From Acidimicrobiales bacterium (GTDB lineage Bacteria > Actinomycetota > Acidimicrobiia > Acidimicrobiales > SZUA-35): a stretch of 64,000 nucleotides of DNA. Location: contig JABDIY010000137.1 of assembly GCA_013003535.1 (NCBI GenBank), positions 1 to 64,000 on the forward strand, read 5' to 3'. Made by a program: the position numbers and the translations under genes. Each line of letters opens with the position of its first letter. Position 1 is the first letter of the stretch. The notes beneath the pieces were generated by a model that saw only the letters and a program-made list of their open reading frames with translations, did no database searches and had not been told where the DNA came from. Positions 19,823 to 30,881 of the stretch are shown here, piece after piece.

Positions 19823-22185
19823 CCGTTGTCTATGACCTGCTCGGGGTCCAGAGCAAGGAACACGGCGAAAGAGGCATCGCGCGATACGTTCTGAGCCTCG
19901 CCCTGGCAATCGAGGAGCTCGATCCCAGCGCAATCGATGTCTACCTCGTCCGGGAGTACTTGCCGATACCTGGGGTCATGGAGCCACTGATCCGGTCTGG
20001 GAAGGTTCGGACGTTTCGTGACATGCAGTCCAATCCGCCGAAATCGGGGGTCTTCGTAGTGGCATCACCCTACGAACTCGGGGAACCGCTGGACAGCATC
20101 CTCCCGGACTGGGCCCGCGATGGGCACTGGCAACGCGCCGGAATTCTCTACGACCTGATTCCTATGATCTTCCCAGAGATCTACTTGACCGATCTCTGGA
20201 GCAAGCGCTATCGCGCCCGCACAAACACCGTTGCCAACCTGGACCATCTGTTCGCAATTTCAGAAGCATCGAAGGCTGACGGAGTTCGGTTACTCAACAA
20301 AACCCCGGAGTCAATCACAGTGATCGGAGCTGGGGCTGACACTCGATTTGCCCCACCCCAAGAACCGCAAGCCGACGTACTCTCAGAATTGCAGAGGCGA
20401 CTACCCGACCTCCGAGAGTCCTACCTGCTGTTCCCCAGCGGAATCGAATGGAGAAAGAACCTCATTCGAATGTTCGATGCATATAGCCAACTCCCGGCAG
20501 ACATGCGCGCCGAGCACCAGCTCGTCATGGTGTGTCGGACCAACAGTGCAGAACAGGAAATGCTGGAACACGAGACAAGCACTCGAGGGATACAGAACGA
20601 CTTCTTGGCAACCGGCTTTGTGGATGATGCTGACCTGGTTCGCCTCTACCAAGCCGCCGGGCTTGTGATTTTCCCCTCGCTCTATGAAGGCTTCGGGTTG
20701 CCGGTGCTAGAGGCCAGGGCGTGCGGAGCTCCCGCTATCTGCTCCGACTCGTCCTCTCTCAAAGAGGTCCAACCCGATCCCACTGCGCGATTCGACCCAA
20801 CCGATGTGGATGAGATGACCGCGGTTCTGCAGCGAACTCTCGGCAACCCTGATGAGCTCAAACGCCTGCAAGATGCCGAGATGCCTCCATTCACTTGGAA
20901 GTGGGGGGCCGAGCGAACCCTTCCGGTCCTCGCCGAGCTCGCTCGCCGGTCTAGTACCCGAGGCATGACCAAACCTCGGCTCGCAATCGTGAGCCCGCTG
21001 CCTCCTCAACGATCGGGCATCGCCACCTACACCTACCGTCTTTGCGCCCATCTGGCGAACGAGGTGGACGTCACGGTTCTTGTTGACGACGAGACCTTCG
21101 CCTTGGAAGCGCCCGACGGAGTCCGTATAGCAAAGGTCAAAGAGCTCCTGGCTCTGGAACGGATGGACGGCCGCTTCGACGAAGTCATCTATTTTATGGG
21201 GAATAGCCATTTCCATGTTGCGGCACTGGAGATGCTCCGGCAACGTCCGGGCGCGGTGTTGATGCACGACGTCCGGATGACCGGCCTCTACGAATCGGAG
21301 TACTACCTCGCCGGCGATCGTCTTCCCCAAGGAACCGTCGGGGGGCTGCTCCATCAGCTCTACCCATCTAGATACCGGGACGTCCTATACAAACAAGACA
21401 TCATCTCCCCCACCGTGGCCGATCGTTTCGGGATCACTCTCACAAGAGAGATCGCAGCACATGCAACCAGGGTCTTCACTCACTCACAGTTCGCCGCGGA
21501 CTCCATCATGCTGGACTCCGGTGTTGTTCCCGAAGTGTTGTTTCCCATTCCGGTGCACACTGCCCATTCGATCAACGGTGCTCCCAAGGGCGCCGGCCAC
21601 CCACCGGTCATATCAACTTTTGGGAAAGTCGACCCGGTGAAGCAGCCATTCTTGTTGATCGAAGCATTCGCGCACGTGCGTCAACAATTCCCCAACGCTC
21701 AACTCGTATTTGTGGGTGACCACGACGAGCAACAGGAAGCCGCCCTCCTGGCTGCAATCGAGCGAGGAGGCGTTGGCGATGCAGTTGAAATCACCGGGCA
21801 TCTGAGCGACGCAGAGTACGAAGCCGCGATTGCCGCCACGTCGATAGCGGTTCAGCTGCGGGCATTCACCAACGGAGAGTCATCGGCAGCAGCCGCCGAT
21901 CTCATTGGGAGTGGTGTTCCTGTGGTCGTCTCCCAGCTGGGGGCGATGGCAGAGTTGCCTGAGGATGTGGTCGTGCACGTTGAGCAGCACGCCACCGCCG
22001 CCGAATTAGCCGAGCTCCTCGTGAAGTTACTCGGCGACAACGCTCGGCTTGAATCGATGATGGAAAACGGACGGCTATTCGCCAAGGCGAATTCCTACCG
22101 AGCAGCAAGCGATGCTCTGGTTGAACGACTGTTTCCTGCCAACCCCTGGAACGAGCGAAGGGTCAGTAGCGATGCGTTTCGGTAG
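19819..22185 (+). CDS. Two-module glycosyltransferase (tandem GT4-like domains)
   Basis: GTG start overlapping the previous stop; module 1 RGIARYVLSLALAIEEL...LVIFPSLYEGFGLPVLEARACGAP; module 2 PRLAIVSPLPPQRSGIATYTYRL...ISTFGKVDPVKQPFLLIEAF. Confidence 0.88.
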   Translation: MTVVYDLLGVQSKEHGERGIARYVLSLALAIEELDPSAIDVYLVREYLPIPGVMEPLIRSGKVRTFRDMQSNPPKSGVFVVASPYELGEPLDSILPDWARDGHWQRAGILYDLIPMIFPEIYLTDLWSKRYRARTNTVANLDHLFAISEASKADGVRLLNKTPESITVIGAGADTRFAPPQEPQADVLSELQRRLPDLRESYLLFPSGIEWRKNLIRMFDAYSQLPADMRAEHQLVMVCRTNSAEQEMLEHETSTRGIQNDFLATGFVDDADLVRLYQAAGLVIFPSLYEGFGLPVLEARACGAPAICSDSSSLKEVQPDPTARFDPTDVDEMTAVLQRTLGNPDELKRLQDAEMPPFTWKWGAERTLPVLAELARRSSTRGMTKPRLAIVSPLPPQRSGIATYTYRLCAHLANEVDVTVLVDDETFALEAPDGVRIAKVKELLALERMDGRFDEVIYFMGNSHFHVAALEMLRQRPGAVLMHDVRMTGLYESEYYLAGDRLPQGTVGGLLHQLYPSRYRDVLYKQDIISPTVADRFGITLTREIAAHATRVFTHSQFAADSIMLDSGVVPEVLFPIPVHTAHSINGAPKGAGHPPVISTFGKVDPVKQPFLLIEAFAHVRQQFPNAQLVFVGDHDEQQEAALLAAIERGGVGDAVEITGHLSDAEYEAAIAATSIAVQLRAFTNGESSAAAADLIGSGVPVVVSQLGAMAELPEDVVVHVEQHATAAELAELLVKLLGDNARLESMMENGRLFAKANSYRAASDALVERLFPANPWNERRVSSDAFR

Positions 22186-23101
22186 GGCTTATCGGCGTGC
22201 TCCAAACTCGCCCCTTCGCCCTCTGCTCTACCACATGCATATCCCCAAAACTGCCGGCACGTCTTTGCGGCGGTTGCTCGAATCGCAATTCACAACAGCA
22301 GAAACATTTCCATCCTTACTTTGGGCACAGCACTGGCAACAAACGGATGCGCAGGAACAAAGCCTTCGCCAACGAATTCGTCGCACCGTCGATTACCGCT
22401 TCATAGGTGGCCATTTCGACTATCAGCTCAAAGGGCTCTTCTTACCCCGACCGGTGCGTCGACTAACCGTTTTGCGAAACCCCGAAGATCGGGCCCTGTC
22501 GTTCTACCACCACATCCTCGCCAACACCGAGACCGACTTTTTTGTGGAAGATGCCACCGGCCGGTGGCATGAGTATCCCCGACCATTCCCCTCGTTGGAG
22601 GAAACGTTGTCCCATCCCGTCTTCGCCACAATGTTCTCCAACACGATGTTCCGGCAGTTTGCGATCGACTACAACCCCGAAGAACTTCGTGCAAAACCGC
22701 ATCGAATGGGCCCTCATTTTTCGTTTCCATTCGTCGGCGCGCCACTAAGCAAAGATCTCTATCCACTGGTTCGGGAGCGCCTGGCGAAGACCGTTGTGGG
22801 AATCCAAGAACATTTCTTGGTCTCGCTGTGGCTGTTTCGGTGCACTCTCGACCTGCCTATTCCACTAGACGCCGAGACGAGGGAGCGGCCGGGCAAACAC
22901 CTCGGCCTGAGCGGGCAAAGTGCCGCTGCGCTCGAATTGTTACGACAGCTGAATGTTTACGACAGATGGCTCTATGAGCGCGGGGTTGAACAGTTCCTGA
23001 CTCACGTTCAGACGACGGCAGCCAAGCATGGCCTGACCCCGCCGCGGGGCTTGAACGAACTCGACGCGGATTTTGCGGATCAGATTCGGAGTTGTCCCTA
23101 G
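22172..23101 (+). CDS. Sulfotransferase family protein (heparan 2-O-sulfotransferase-like fold)
   Basis: LLYHMHIPKTAGTSLRRLLESQF (5'-PSB loop), LTVLRNPEDRALSFYHHI (3'-PB). Confidence 0.8.
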   Translation: MRFGRAYRRAPNSPLRPLLYHMHIPKTAGTSLRRLLESQFTTAETFPSLLWAQHWQQTDAQEQSLRQRIRRTVDYRFIGGHFDYQLKGLFLPRPVRRLTVLRNPEDRALSFYHHILANTETDFFVEDATGRWHEYPRPFPSLEETLSHPVFATMFSNTMFRQFAIDYNPEELRAKPHRMGPHFSFPFVGAPLSKDLYPLVRERLAKTVVGIQEHFLVSLWLFRCTLDLPIPLDAETRERPGKHLGLSGQSAAALELLRQLNVYDRWLYERGVEQFLTHVQTTAAKHGLTPPRGLNELDADFADQIRSCP

Positions 23102-23148
23102 ATGTGGCTTAGCTCAGATGTTCAGCCGATCCGGGCAATACTGGGGTC

Positions 23149-24198
23149 GTGAGATTTTTTGTCACGGGCGGTTTAGGGTTCATCGGCTCAGCAGTTGTTC
23201 GCCGGGCGATTGCGGACGGACATGAAGTGACGAATGTGGACCTCCAGACTTATGCTGGCGACCCTCGAACGGTGGCCTCGGTAGAAACTGCCGAAACCTA
23301 TCGGTACGTGAAGGCAGACATCCGCGATGGGGCGGCCATCCGCTCGATCATCCATGAAGCAAGGCCAGATGCGATCATTCATCTTGCCGCGGAAACCCAC
23401 GTTGACCGAAGCATTCAATCGCCGGATGAGTTCGTTAGCACCAATGTCATGGGCACGGCAACGGTCTTAGCTGCGGCCCGGGAGTACCTCGGTTCCAACA
23501 ACGCCACGCCCGCCGATTTCCGTTTCATTCACGTCTCGACCGATGAGGTATTCGGATCGCTCAGGAGCGGCGACAAACCGTTCACGCCCTCAAGTCGCTA
23601 TGACCCGCGCTCCCCCTACTCGGCTAGCAAAGCCGCATCAGACCATCTGGCCAGAGCCTGGTTCCACACCTACGACCTACCAGTCATCGTCACCAACTGC
23701 TCCAATAATTACGGGCCATTTCAGTTCCCTGAAAAGCTGGTGCCGCTCATGATCATTGCTGCGCTTGGTGGCCAGGACCTCCCCCTCTACGGTACGGGCG
23801 AAAACGTTCGCGATTGGCTACATGTGGACGATCATGCGCAGGGTCTACTTCTCACCGCAGCTGGCGGCGAACCCGGTGAAACCTATCTTTTTGGTGGTGG
23901 GGCAGAGCGGACAAACCTCGAAGTGGTCTATCAGATCTGTGATCTCATCGATGAGATGGCTGACTCATACCCGAAGCAGCGTCGTGATCTCGTCCGTTTC
24001 GTAGCGGATCGCCCCGGTCATGACTACCGATACGCAATCGACTACAGCCTCACCGAACAGACATTGGGTTGGGCGCCAACCCAAACCTTCGAAGACGGCC
24101 TTCGAGCGACGGTCCGATGGTATTTGTCCAACAGCACCTTCTGGCAGTCGCTTCTCCACACCAACCGATCCTTCCAAGACCTGGGATCAACGTCGTGA
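23149..24198 (+). CDS. rfbB: dTDP-glucose 4,6-dehydratase
   Basis: [52 protein letters not shown]. Confidence 0.96.
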   Translation: MRFFVTGGLGFIGSAVVRRAIADGHEVTNVDLQTYAGDPRTVASVETAETYRYVKADIRDGAAIRSIIHEARPDAIIHLAAETHVDRSIQSPDEFVSTNVMGTATVLAAAREYLGSNNATPADFRFIHVSTDEVFGSLRSGDKPFTPSSRYDPRSPYSASKAASDHLARAWFHTYDLPVIVTNCSNNYGPFQFPEKLVPLMIIAALGGQDLPLYGTGENVRDWLHVDDHAQGLLLTAAGGEPGETYLFGGGAERTNLEVVYQICDLIDEMADSYPKQRRDLVRFVADRPGHDYRYAIDYSLTEQTLGWAPTQTFEDGLRATVRWYLSNSTFWQSLLHTNRSFQDLGSTS

Positions 24199-25076
24199 GA
24201 GGAATCGTCTTGGCTGGAGGGAGCGGGTCACGCCTGCACCCCCTGACGTTTGCAGTGTCGAAACAGCTTCTCCCCGTCTACGACAAGCCGATGGTCTACT
24301 ACCCCATCGCCACGCTGATGCTAGCCGGGATCAAGGAATTGCTGGTGATAACCACACCCGAAGATGCTCCGGCATTCCATCGCCTACTAGGCGACGGATC
24401 GCAGTTCGGCATCTCGATCGAGTTCGCCATGCAGCCCAACCCAGAGGGACTTGCTCAGGCATTCGTCATCGGCTCCGACTTCATCGACGGTAAGGGTTGC
24501 GCCATGGTGCTGGGCGACAATCTGTTCTACGGGACTGGGATGGGTACCCAGCTCCGCTCAGCCGCTCAAATTGCGTCCGGCGCAACGGTTTTCGCACAGC
24601 AGGTTCGCCACCCTCATCGCTACGGGGTCGTGGGTTTCGACAACAACGGGAGCCCCACCAGCATCGAAGAGAAACCCGCGGCACCGAAATCAGCATGGGC
24701 AGTCACAGGTCTCTACTTCTTCGACAGTCAAATCACCGAGATCGCCAGCGCCGTTAAGCCATCGGCGCGGGGAGAGCTGGAGATTACCAGCGTCATCCAG
24801 GTCTATCTCGATCAAGGAGATCTGGCAGTCACTCGCCTCGGGCGAGGGGTTGCGTGGTTGGACACGGGAACGTTCGACTCACTGGTGGAAGCCGGCGAAT
24901 TCGTTCGGGTAGTCGAGCAGCGGCAAGGAATGAAGATCGCCTGCCTCGAGGAGATTGGGTGGCGTATGGGCTGGCTGACCGACGACCAACTTCGCGCCCG
25001 TGCTCAGCCGCTCCTGAAGAGCGGGTATGGCGAGTATTTGCTGGGTCTACTCAACGCACTCGATGATACGGCGTGA
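24195..25076 (+). CDS. rfbA: Glucose-1-phosphate thymidylyltransferase
   Basis: [36 protein letters not shown]; overlaps rfbB stop. Confidence 0.95.
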   Translation: MRGIVLAGGSGSRLHPLTFAVSKQLLPVYDKPMVYYPIATLMLAGIKELLVITTPEDAPAFHRLLGDGSQFGISIEFAMQPNPEGLAQAFVIGSDFIDGKGCAMVLGDNLFYGTGMGTQLRSAAQIASGATVFAQQVRHPHRYGVVGFDNNGSPTSIEEKPAAPKSAWAVTGLYFFDSQITEIASAVKPSARGELEITSVIQVYLDQGDLAVTRLGRGVAWLDTGTFDSLVEAGEFVRVVEQRQGMKIACLEEIGWRMGWLTDDQLRARAQPLLKSGYGEYLLGLLNALDDTA

Positions 25077-25134
25077 GCTGAGGGCGTTCCCCACCGAGCC
25101 CGGGTGACCGGACTACGATCGACGGGGAGGTCCT

Positions 25135-26139
25135 GTGCGGCTCGTTGTTTTCTCTATTTGCAAAGATGAGGCGGCCACGATCGCTCGGGTGATCGAAGGG
25201 ATTCCTCCCGAGATAGCTGGCATTTCCGAGGTCCAGGTTCTGGTGGTCAGTGATGGCAGCACCGACGAGACGGCGGAGATCGCCCGCCGGAGCGGCGCCA
25301 CGGTGATCGAGGGTCGCGTCCAACGACGATTAGCGTTCCGGTTCCAACAGGCGGTGAACGAAGCGCTCGCCATGGGTGCCGACATCGCCGTCAACATCGA
25401 TGGCGATCTCCAGTTCGACCCGGCCGAGATCCCTCAGCTCGTCGCACCGATCGTGGCTGGTGCCGCTGACTTCGTTGCCGCCGACCGCTTCGCATCCTCC
25501 CTCTCCGGGCAGAAACGGAGGCCCGAGAACATGCCTCTGAGCAAGTACTGGGGAAACCGGTTGGGGGCCCGTGTCGTCAGCACACTTTCGGGCGGCTCGT
25601 TCAACGACGTGACATGTGGTTTCCGGGCGTACAACCGAACGGCCCTGCTCGCGCTCAACATCAATACCAAACACACCTACACCCAGGAGTCCTTCCAGTT
25701 GCTCACGGAAGCGGGCCTGGATGTTGAGACACTCCCGGTTGAGGTTACGTACTATCCCGGACGCGAGTCTCGGGTTGTCACCAGCATCTGGACGTTTACC
25801 GCTACCAGTGCAGTCAACATCCTGCGGGCGTACCGAGACTTCGCCCCACTCCGCTTTTTCTTCATGCTGGGGCTCCTGGCAGTACTCCCGGGATTCGCCG
25901 CCAGCGCATTCGTCGGCGGCCACTGGCTCGTCACCGGGCGGACCTCGCCGTACACATCGCTGGGGCTTGTCGGCGTCTACATTTTCTCACTCGGCCTTCT
26001 TCTCTGGGTCGTCGGGCTGCTGGCCGACATGCAGGTGCGCACCACCCGCAATCAGGAAAAGATTCTCCGGATGCTGAAGGACGTCACCTACAGCACGGAG
26101 GCGGAGTTCATCGATGTACGGACGTCGGAGGATGACTGA
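25135..26139 (+). CDS. Glycosyltransferase family 2 (dolichol-phosphate-mannosyltransferase-like) with C-terminal TM segments
   Basis: EVQVLVVSDGSTDETAEIARRSGATVIEG; NIDGDLQFDPAEIPQLV. Confidence 0.9.
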   Translation: MRLVVFSICKDEAATIARVIEGIPPEIAGISEVQVLVVSDGSTDETAEIARRSGATVIEGRVQRRLAFRFQQAVNEALAMGADIAVNIDGDLQFDPAEIPQLVAPIVAGAADFVAADRFASSLSGQKRRPENMPLSKYWGNRLGARVVSTLSGGSFNDVTCGFRAYNRTALLALNINTKHTYTQESFQLLTEAGLDVETLPVEVTYYPGRESRVVTSIWTFTATSAVNILRAYRDFAPLRFFFMLGLLAVLPGFAASAFVGGHWLVTGRTSPYTSLGLVGVYIFSLGLLLWVVGLLADMQVRTTRNQEKILRMLKDVTYSTEAEFIDVRTSEDD

Positions 26140-27073
26140 TGAACAACCGCGCCAGCGGCCGATCTACTTGTTGCTGGCTCCGCTGCTGATCGTCGTTGCG
26201 CTCGGCTTCGCGCTGCAACAGTTTCAGGGCGGCGGCGAAATACTCTCCCGGTTGACAAGCGCTTCACCCGCGCTGCTGGCGATCTGTGTTGTGAGCCTGC
26301 TGCTCTACTGGTGGATTACCGTCTCATCGTGGTCTTTGATCGCCCGAATCGGCGCCAATGCCAAGATGCCCATCTCGGCGTCGTTAGCGCAGATCGTGAC
26401 TGTCAACCTCGGTAAATACGTACCCGGAAAGATCTGGGGCATCGTTGCTCGCGGCACGTTGATGACGAAATACGGTGCCACCGCGCGCGGGATAATGAAT
26501 GCCTCAGTTCTGGAGCAGTTCTACCTTCTCTTCACCGCGTTGTGCGTTGGCACCTTCTCGTGGGGCCTGAGTCGGGCCGGCGTGCTCCGTGGCGTGCTTG
26601 TCGTCGCATCGATGGCCCTCGCGGCCGCTGGTGTTCTGGCACCCCGGGTCTTCCTTTCAGCGTGGAACCGTACGCTCCACAAGCTTCGGCCGGGAACCGC
26701 AATATCCACAATTGCACCCCCCACCTTCTCCGAGGGCGCTGCGCTGATTGGTCGCTACATCCTCATATGGATCTCCCTCGGAGTTTTCTTCGCCGGCCTC
26801 ACCGTCGCCATCACTGATATCGAGAGGTCGCTGTCCACACTCGGCCTGCTCGTCTTCACCAACACCACTGCTTACGTGGGCGGATTCGTTGCACTCTTCG
26901 CTCCTGGTGGCCTGGGTGTTAGGGAGTCGATTGGTGCCGGCCTACTGGCCAGTTCCCTCGGTCTTGAGGAAGCGGCATTTGTCATGGTCGCCTACCGAAT
27001 CCTGATCATGATCAGCGAGCTCATTGCGGCCGCACTTGCCATCCCACGCTTCGCCGAGGTGCTCCGTGGCTGA
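26132..27073 (+). CDS. Membrane protein, lysylphosphatidylglycerol synthase TM-domain/UPF0104-like
   Basis: NLGKYVPGKIWGIVARGTLMTKYG..., GGFVALFAPGGLGVRESIGAGLL; multi-TM. Confidence 0.7.
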   Translation: MTDEQPRQRPIYLLLAPLLIVVALGFALQQFQGGGEILSRLTSASPALLAICVVSLLLYWWITVSSWSLIARIGANAKMPISASLAQIVTVNLGKYVPGKIWGIVARGTLMTKYGATARGIMNASVLEQFYLLFTALCVGTFSWGLSRAGVLRGVLVVASMALAAAGVLAPRVFLSAWNRTLHKLRPGTAISTIAPPTFSEGAALIGRYILIWISLGVFFAGLTVAITDIERSLSTLGLLVFTNTTAYVGGFVALFAPGGLGVRESIGAGLLASSLGLEEAAFVMVAYRILIMISELIAAALAIPRFAEVLRG

Positions 27074-28178
27074 GGGCATCCCGATCAGGGTCTGCTACGT
27101 CTTGGCCTACCGCGACCCCGAATATGTACGAACCCGGACCTTGATTGCCGCCTTGGAATCACTCGGCCACATACAGCTGACCACCGTGATCAATACCCAG
27201 CGAGGGGTGCGTCGCTACGGCGAGGTTCTTCGGATGTTGGTGAAGCAGCGTCGCCAGAAACCCGATGTGTACATCCTGGGCTTCCGGGGCCATGAGTTGT
27301 ACTGGCTGGTCCGGATGATCGCGGCAGGGCGACCCATCATTTTCGACGCATTCCTCTCCCCTTCCGACGTGCTCCAGAGCGAAGCCAAACATGGCAGAAG
27401 CGGTCAGCTCCTCGGACACATAGTCGCTCCAATGGAGCGGGCCATTCTCCGGAATGCGTCGGCGGTGCTCGTTGATACCCAGAACCACGCCGAACTCTTC
27501 TCGGAAAGATTCCGGGTGGCTGCAGAGCTGATCACCGCTCTGCCCGTTGGGGCCTACCCTGTTCCGGACGTGGACCGTGCCGTCGAGAACCCTGATTCTC
27601 CGCTGCAGGTACTTTTCTACGGCAGCGTCCTGCCTCTCCACGGGCTGAGCGTCGTCTTCGCAGCACTCGAGCGCCTGGAAAACGTCGCCCTTCGGCTGCG
27701 TACGATCGGCGGCACGGCCGAGAGTATCGAACAGCTTCGAGGCTCGCTGGTCCATGGCCCAAAGATGGAAATCGCCCACAGCGAATGGGTTCCGCTCCCA
27801 GACATCATCGCCTCCGAAATCCCCGCGGCGGATTTGTGCCTTGGCGGACCCTTCGGAGGCACCCCGCAGGCCCTGAGAGTCGTGACCGGAAAGACCTACC
27901 AGTTTTTAGCGGGCTGCCGAGCCACCGTGGTGGGCCGCACTCCCGATCATGAGTTGTTGGGCTTCGCCGATCGGTACAACTGCCTCATCGTCGATCAAGA
28001 CGATCCGCAACAACTGGCCGACACCATCCGGTGGGCGGATGAAAACCGAGACGAGCTCCCCGAGATCGGAATGCGGGGGCGGGAACTGTTCGATCGAAGC
28101 TTCACTGTCGAAGCGATCGCTACCGCGCTCGAACCGGTCCTCGGTCGCTTCGGCCCAGCGGAACGGACGGGTCCGTGA
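27066..28178 (+). CDS. Glycosyltransferase
   Basis: IRVCYVLAYRDPEYVRTRTLIAALESLGH...; PLQVLFYGSVLPLHGLSVVFAALERL; overlaps both neighbours. Confidence 0.8.
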   Translation: MAEGIPIRVCYVLAYRDPEYVRTRTLIAALESLGHIQLTTVINTQRGVRRYGEVLRMLVKQRRQKPDVYILGFRGHELYWLVRMIAAGRPIIFDAFLSPSDVLQSEAKHGRSGQLLGHIVAPMERAILRNASAVLVDTQNHAELFSERFRVAAELITALPVGAYPVPDVDRAVENPDSPLQVLFYGSVLPLHGLSVVFAALERLENVALRLRTIGGTAESIEQLRGSLVHGPKMEIAHSEWVPLPDIIASEIPAADLCLGGPFGGTPQALRVVTGKTYQFLAGCRATVVGRTPDHELLGFADRYNCLIVDQDDPQQLADTIRWADENRDELPEIGMRGRELFDRSFTVEAIATALEPVLGRFGPAERTGP

Positions 28179-28930
28179 AGTATCTCCCACCCCGCTACCT
28201 GTTTCGCAGATACGAAGTCCTTCGAAACCTCCAACCGGGTGAGCGGTTCCTGGAGATCGGAGCCGGCGATCTGACACTCAGCCTTGAGCTACTCGAGCAT
28301 TTCAAGCAAGGGGTTGCAATCGAACTCACCGATGACATGCATGTAGTGCACGCTGCGCTACCCGACGATGCCAGGGAGAGGCTCACACCAATCACCGGAG
28401 ATTTCGCAACGATTGATCTGGATGGCCAGTTCGATGCTGTGATTTCTTGCGAGGTCCTGGAACACGTCCTCGAGCACGAAGAATTCCTTCGTCGCATGAA
28501 CAGCGTTCTTCGGCCCGGTGGTCAACTGATCCTGGCCGTGCCCAGCCGTATGAAGTATTGGACCGAGCATGACGAGCTCGTGGGCCACGTACGTCGCTAC
28601 GAGAAAGACGACATCCGAGGTCTTCTCGAACAGGCCGGTTTCGTGGGCGTCAGAATCCTGTCGTATGGCTTTCCGTGGGTCAACATGCTTCGTATTCCTC
28701 GTCGGATCCTGGCACGCCACCAACGTACTGAGCGTTCTCAATGGGATCTGGACACGCGAACCCAACAGAGCAATCATCGTCAGATACCGGAAGCGCTCAG
28801 CCAATCGCCTCTTCGATTCTTCACACGCCCGACCTTGTTCCAACCGTTTGCCGCTATTTCACGGCTCTTCAATTCTTACGACCTCTCCGATGGCTATGTC
28901 GTGGTGACCATGAGGCCGCCGTGCCCGTAA
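28175..28930 (+). CDS. Class I SAM-dependent methyltransferase
   Basis: GERFLEIGAGDLTLSLELLEH...FDAVISCEVLEHVLEHEEFLRRMNSVLRPGGQLILAVP. Confidence 0.88.
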   Translation: MKYLPPRYLFRRYEVLRNLQPGERFLEIGAGDLTLSLELLEHFKQGVAIELTDDMHVVHAALPDDARERLTPITGDFATIDLDGQFDAVISCEVLEHVLEHEEFLRRMNSVLRPGGQLILAVPSRMKYWTEHDELVGHVRRYEKDDIRGLLEQAGFVGVRILSYGFPWVNMLRIPRRILARHQRTERSQWDLDTRTQQSNHRQIPEALSQSPLRFFTRPTLFQPFAAISRLFNSYDLSDGYVVVTMRPPCP

Positions 28931-28946
28931 GGCCCGAACTTCTCTG

Positions 28947-30875
28947 ATGGGCCTTCTCACTGCGGCCGGTGGACTCCTCGGTCTTCTCTTTCTCGGCGCC
29001 GGCGTTATGCGCCTATGGCAAAACTCCCTCAAAGACCCGGGCGATTTCATCCAACGTGTGGGCGACTCGCTCGCTCTGGCCGTTCCCGCCGTCCTGCTCC
29101 TCAGCCTCGTAGCAATCAGGCTGGAGGTCCTCAACCGTCCGCTGGTTCTCCTTGGCTTGGCTCCAATCGTCGGGCTTGGAATGATTTCCACAATTCAAGC
29201 AGTTCCACGGCTCCCCCAACGTCTCCCCGCCATGGCGGGAATAGGCCTGGCTGCCGTCGCCCTATTCCAGAGGCGGAACCCCGTCTACTTCTTGGGCGAG
29301 TGGAGCGACTTCGGTGAGTATGTGAATCGCGGCAACGCCATAGCCGATGGTGGCTCGCCCGGTGGATATTTTCCTCCGCTGACCGAGACATTGATGGCGT
29401 TCGGACATCTCGTTTTCGGCGAGGCCCAAGCGATCCAGATCATCCCGGTGATCGCAGTCTTGACGGGCTTGTTCCTCGCCGCCTGCACGTTCATACTCAC
29501 ACGATCCATGGCCGGAGCGGCGTTCACAGGAGCCGTATTTGCGGTGCACCCGGCGGCCGTTTGGTTTGGTCGCCTCCCTACAAGCGAGGCCCTGTACGGG
29601 TTTCTCGCCACAGTGTTCCTCTACCAGTGCCTGCGATCGCGCCAGGGTGCTCCGAGCCTCCCGCTGTTTGTAACCATGATGGCAATGATCACAACCCGCC
29701 CGAACGGCCTGGTCGCAATCGCTCCATTCGCGGCAGCGGTACTGCTGGGATCGCTGGTGGGTGACGGCGTTCGCTGGCGACGCCTTATCACTCCAGTCGC
29801 CGGCGGTTGGCTGGCGGGGTATCTGTGGCTGGCCAACTTCGGTTTCCTGCGGGGGGTGTTCGTCTCGGTCGGCAGCCTGGTGGGTGCAGGAACAGACGAT
29901 TTGGCTGAAACTCTGTCATCGCCCGGCGCCCAGGTCGGCGTCGTTATCGCCGCCACCGTCGGCGCTTTGTTGCTTCGGCAACTCTCGCTGGTCGTAGAAC
30001 GATCGGCTCCGGCATCCTTGCGGCAGTATCCGTCGTCAATTCTCCTCGCCGCCGTTTGCGCCATTGGTCTGGCCATCCTCGCTTCGGGCCAACTTCCGAT
30101 TCTTCGAGATGGGTTGCGTAGTTTCGGCATAGTGATCCTGATTCTGGCTGGAGCTGGTGCGCTCATCATGATCCTCGGTCCGGTTGCAACCGATCGAGGT
30201 GGCGTTGCCTTGATCACCGCCCAGACGGCAATGTGGAGTTTCGTCTATTCGATGCAGTTCGACGAGGCCGTTCCCCATTACATCTACCTCTACTGGGAGC
30301 GGTATCTCTATCCCACCGTGATGCTCCTCAGCTTCGTGTTTGCGGGAGCGGTGCTCCCGTTTGCCCAGTCGCTGTTTACCTCGGCCAGAACAAGCGTTGG
30401 AGTGCTGAGCAAGGGCATCGCGGTTGTGGTCACGATCGCGATACTGCTCGTACTGGTGCCAGGTGACACCTTGCAACACCACGAGCAGTACCACGGGAAG
30501 GACTTCTACGAAGATCTTGCGGCGGTGGCCGAGTCATTGCCCGAAAATGCCATCGTTACCTACGACGGCGTAGCGGCCGAGGAGATCTGGGAGCGGTACT
30601 TCTTCTTCTATCCCAACACGTACCGGGTCATCGGCAGCCCACTGGTAAACACCTTCGGTGTACAGTTCAACAATCTTCCTGTAGATGCCCGCGCCCCCGA
30701 TCCCGCCGCCAACCTCGAAGGCGCAACTCACAGACTGACCGTGCGGATCGAACCGTCAGATGCCGCGCTGAATGAGACCACTCGTTTCACCCCGATCTCG
30801 GTGCTTCCTCGTGACTCCACCACCAGTGATGACTGGGCCACTTGGACCCTGGCAATCACCGTTGATGCTCTCTAA
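28947..30875 (+). CDS. Polytopic membrane protein, likely GT-C type glycosyltransferase
   Basis: Many TM helices; GTC-like N-terminal region EWSDFGEYVNRGNAIADGG; C-terminal extracytoplasmic region. Confidence 0.6.
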   Translation: MGLLTAAGGLLGLLFLGAGVMRLWQNSLKDPGDFIQRVGDSLALAVPAVLLLSLVAIRLEVLNRPLVLLGLAPIVGLGMISTIQAVPRLPQRLPAMAGIGLAAVALFQRRNPVYFLGEWSDFGEYVNRGNAIADGGSPGGYFPPLTETLMAFGHLVFGEAQAIQIIPVIAVLTGLFLAACTFILTRSMAGAAFTGAVFAVHPAAVWFGRLPTSEALYGFLATVFLYQCLRSRQGAPSLPLFVTMMAMITTRPNGLVAIAPFAAAVLLGSLVGDGVRWRRLITPVAGGWLAGYLWLANFGFLRGVFVSVGSLVGAGTDDLAETLSSPGAQVGVVIAATVGALLLRQLSLVVERSAPASLRQYPSSILLAAVCAIGLAILASGQLPILRDGLRSFGIVILILAGAGALIMILGPVATDRGGVALITAQTAMWSFVYSMQFDEAVPHYIYLYWERYLYPTVMLLSFVFAGAVLPFAQSLFTSARTSVGVLSKGIAVVVTIAILLVLVPGDTLQHHEQYHGKDFYEDLAAVAESLPENAIVTYDGVAAEEIWERYFFFYPNTYRVIGSPLVNTFGVQFNNLPVDARAPDPAANLEGATHRLTVRIEPSDAALNETTRFTPISVLPRDSTTSDDWATWTLAITVDAL

Positions 30876-30881
30876 CCCAAC

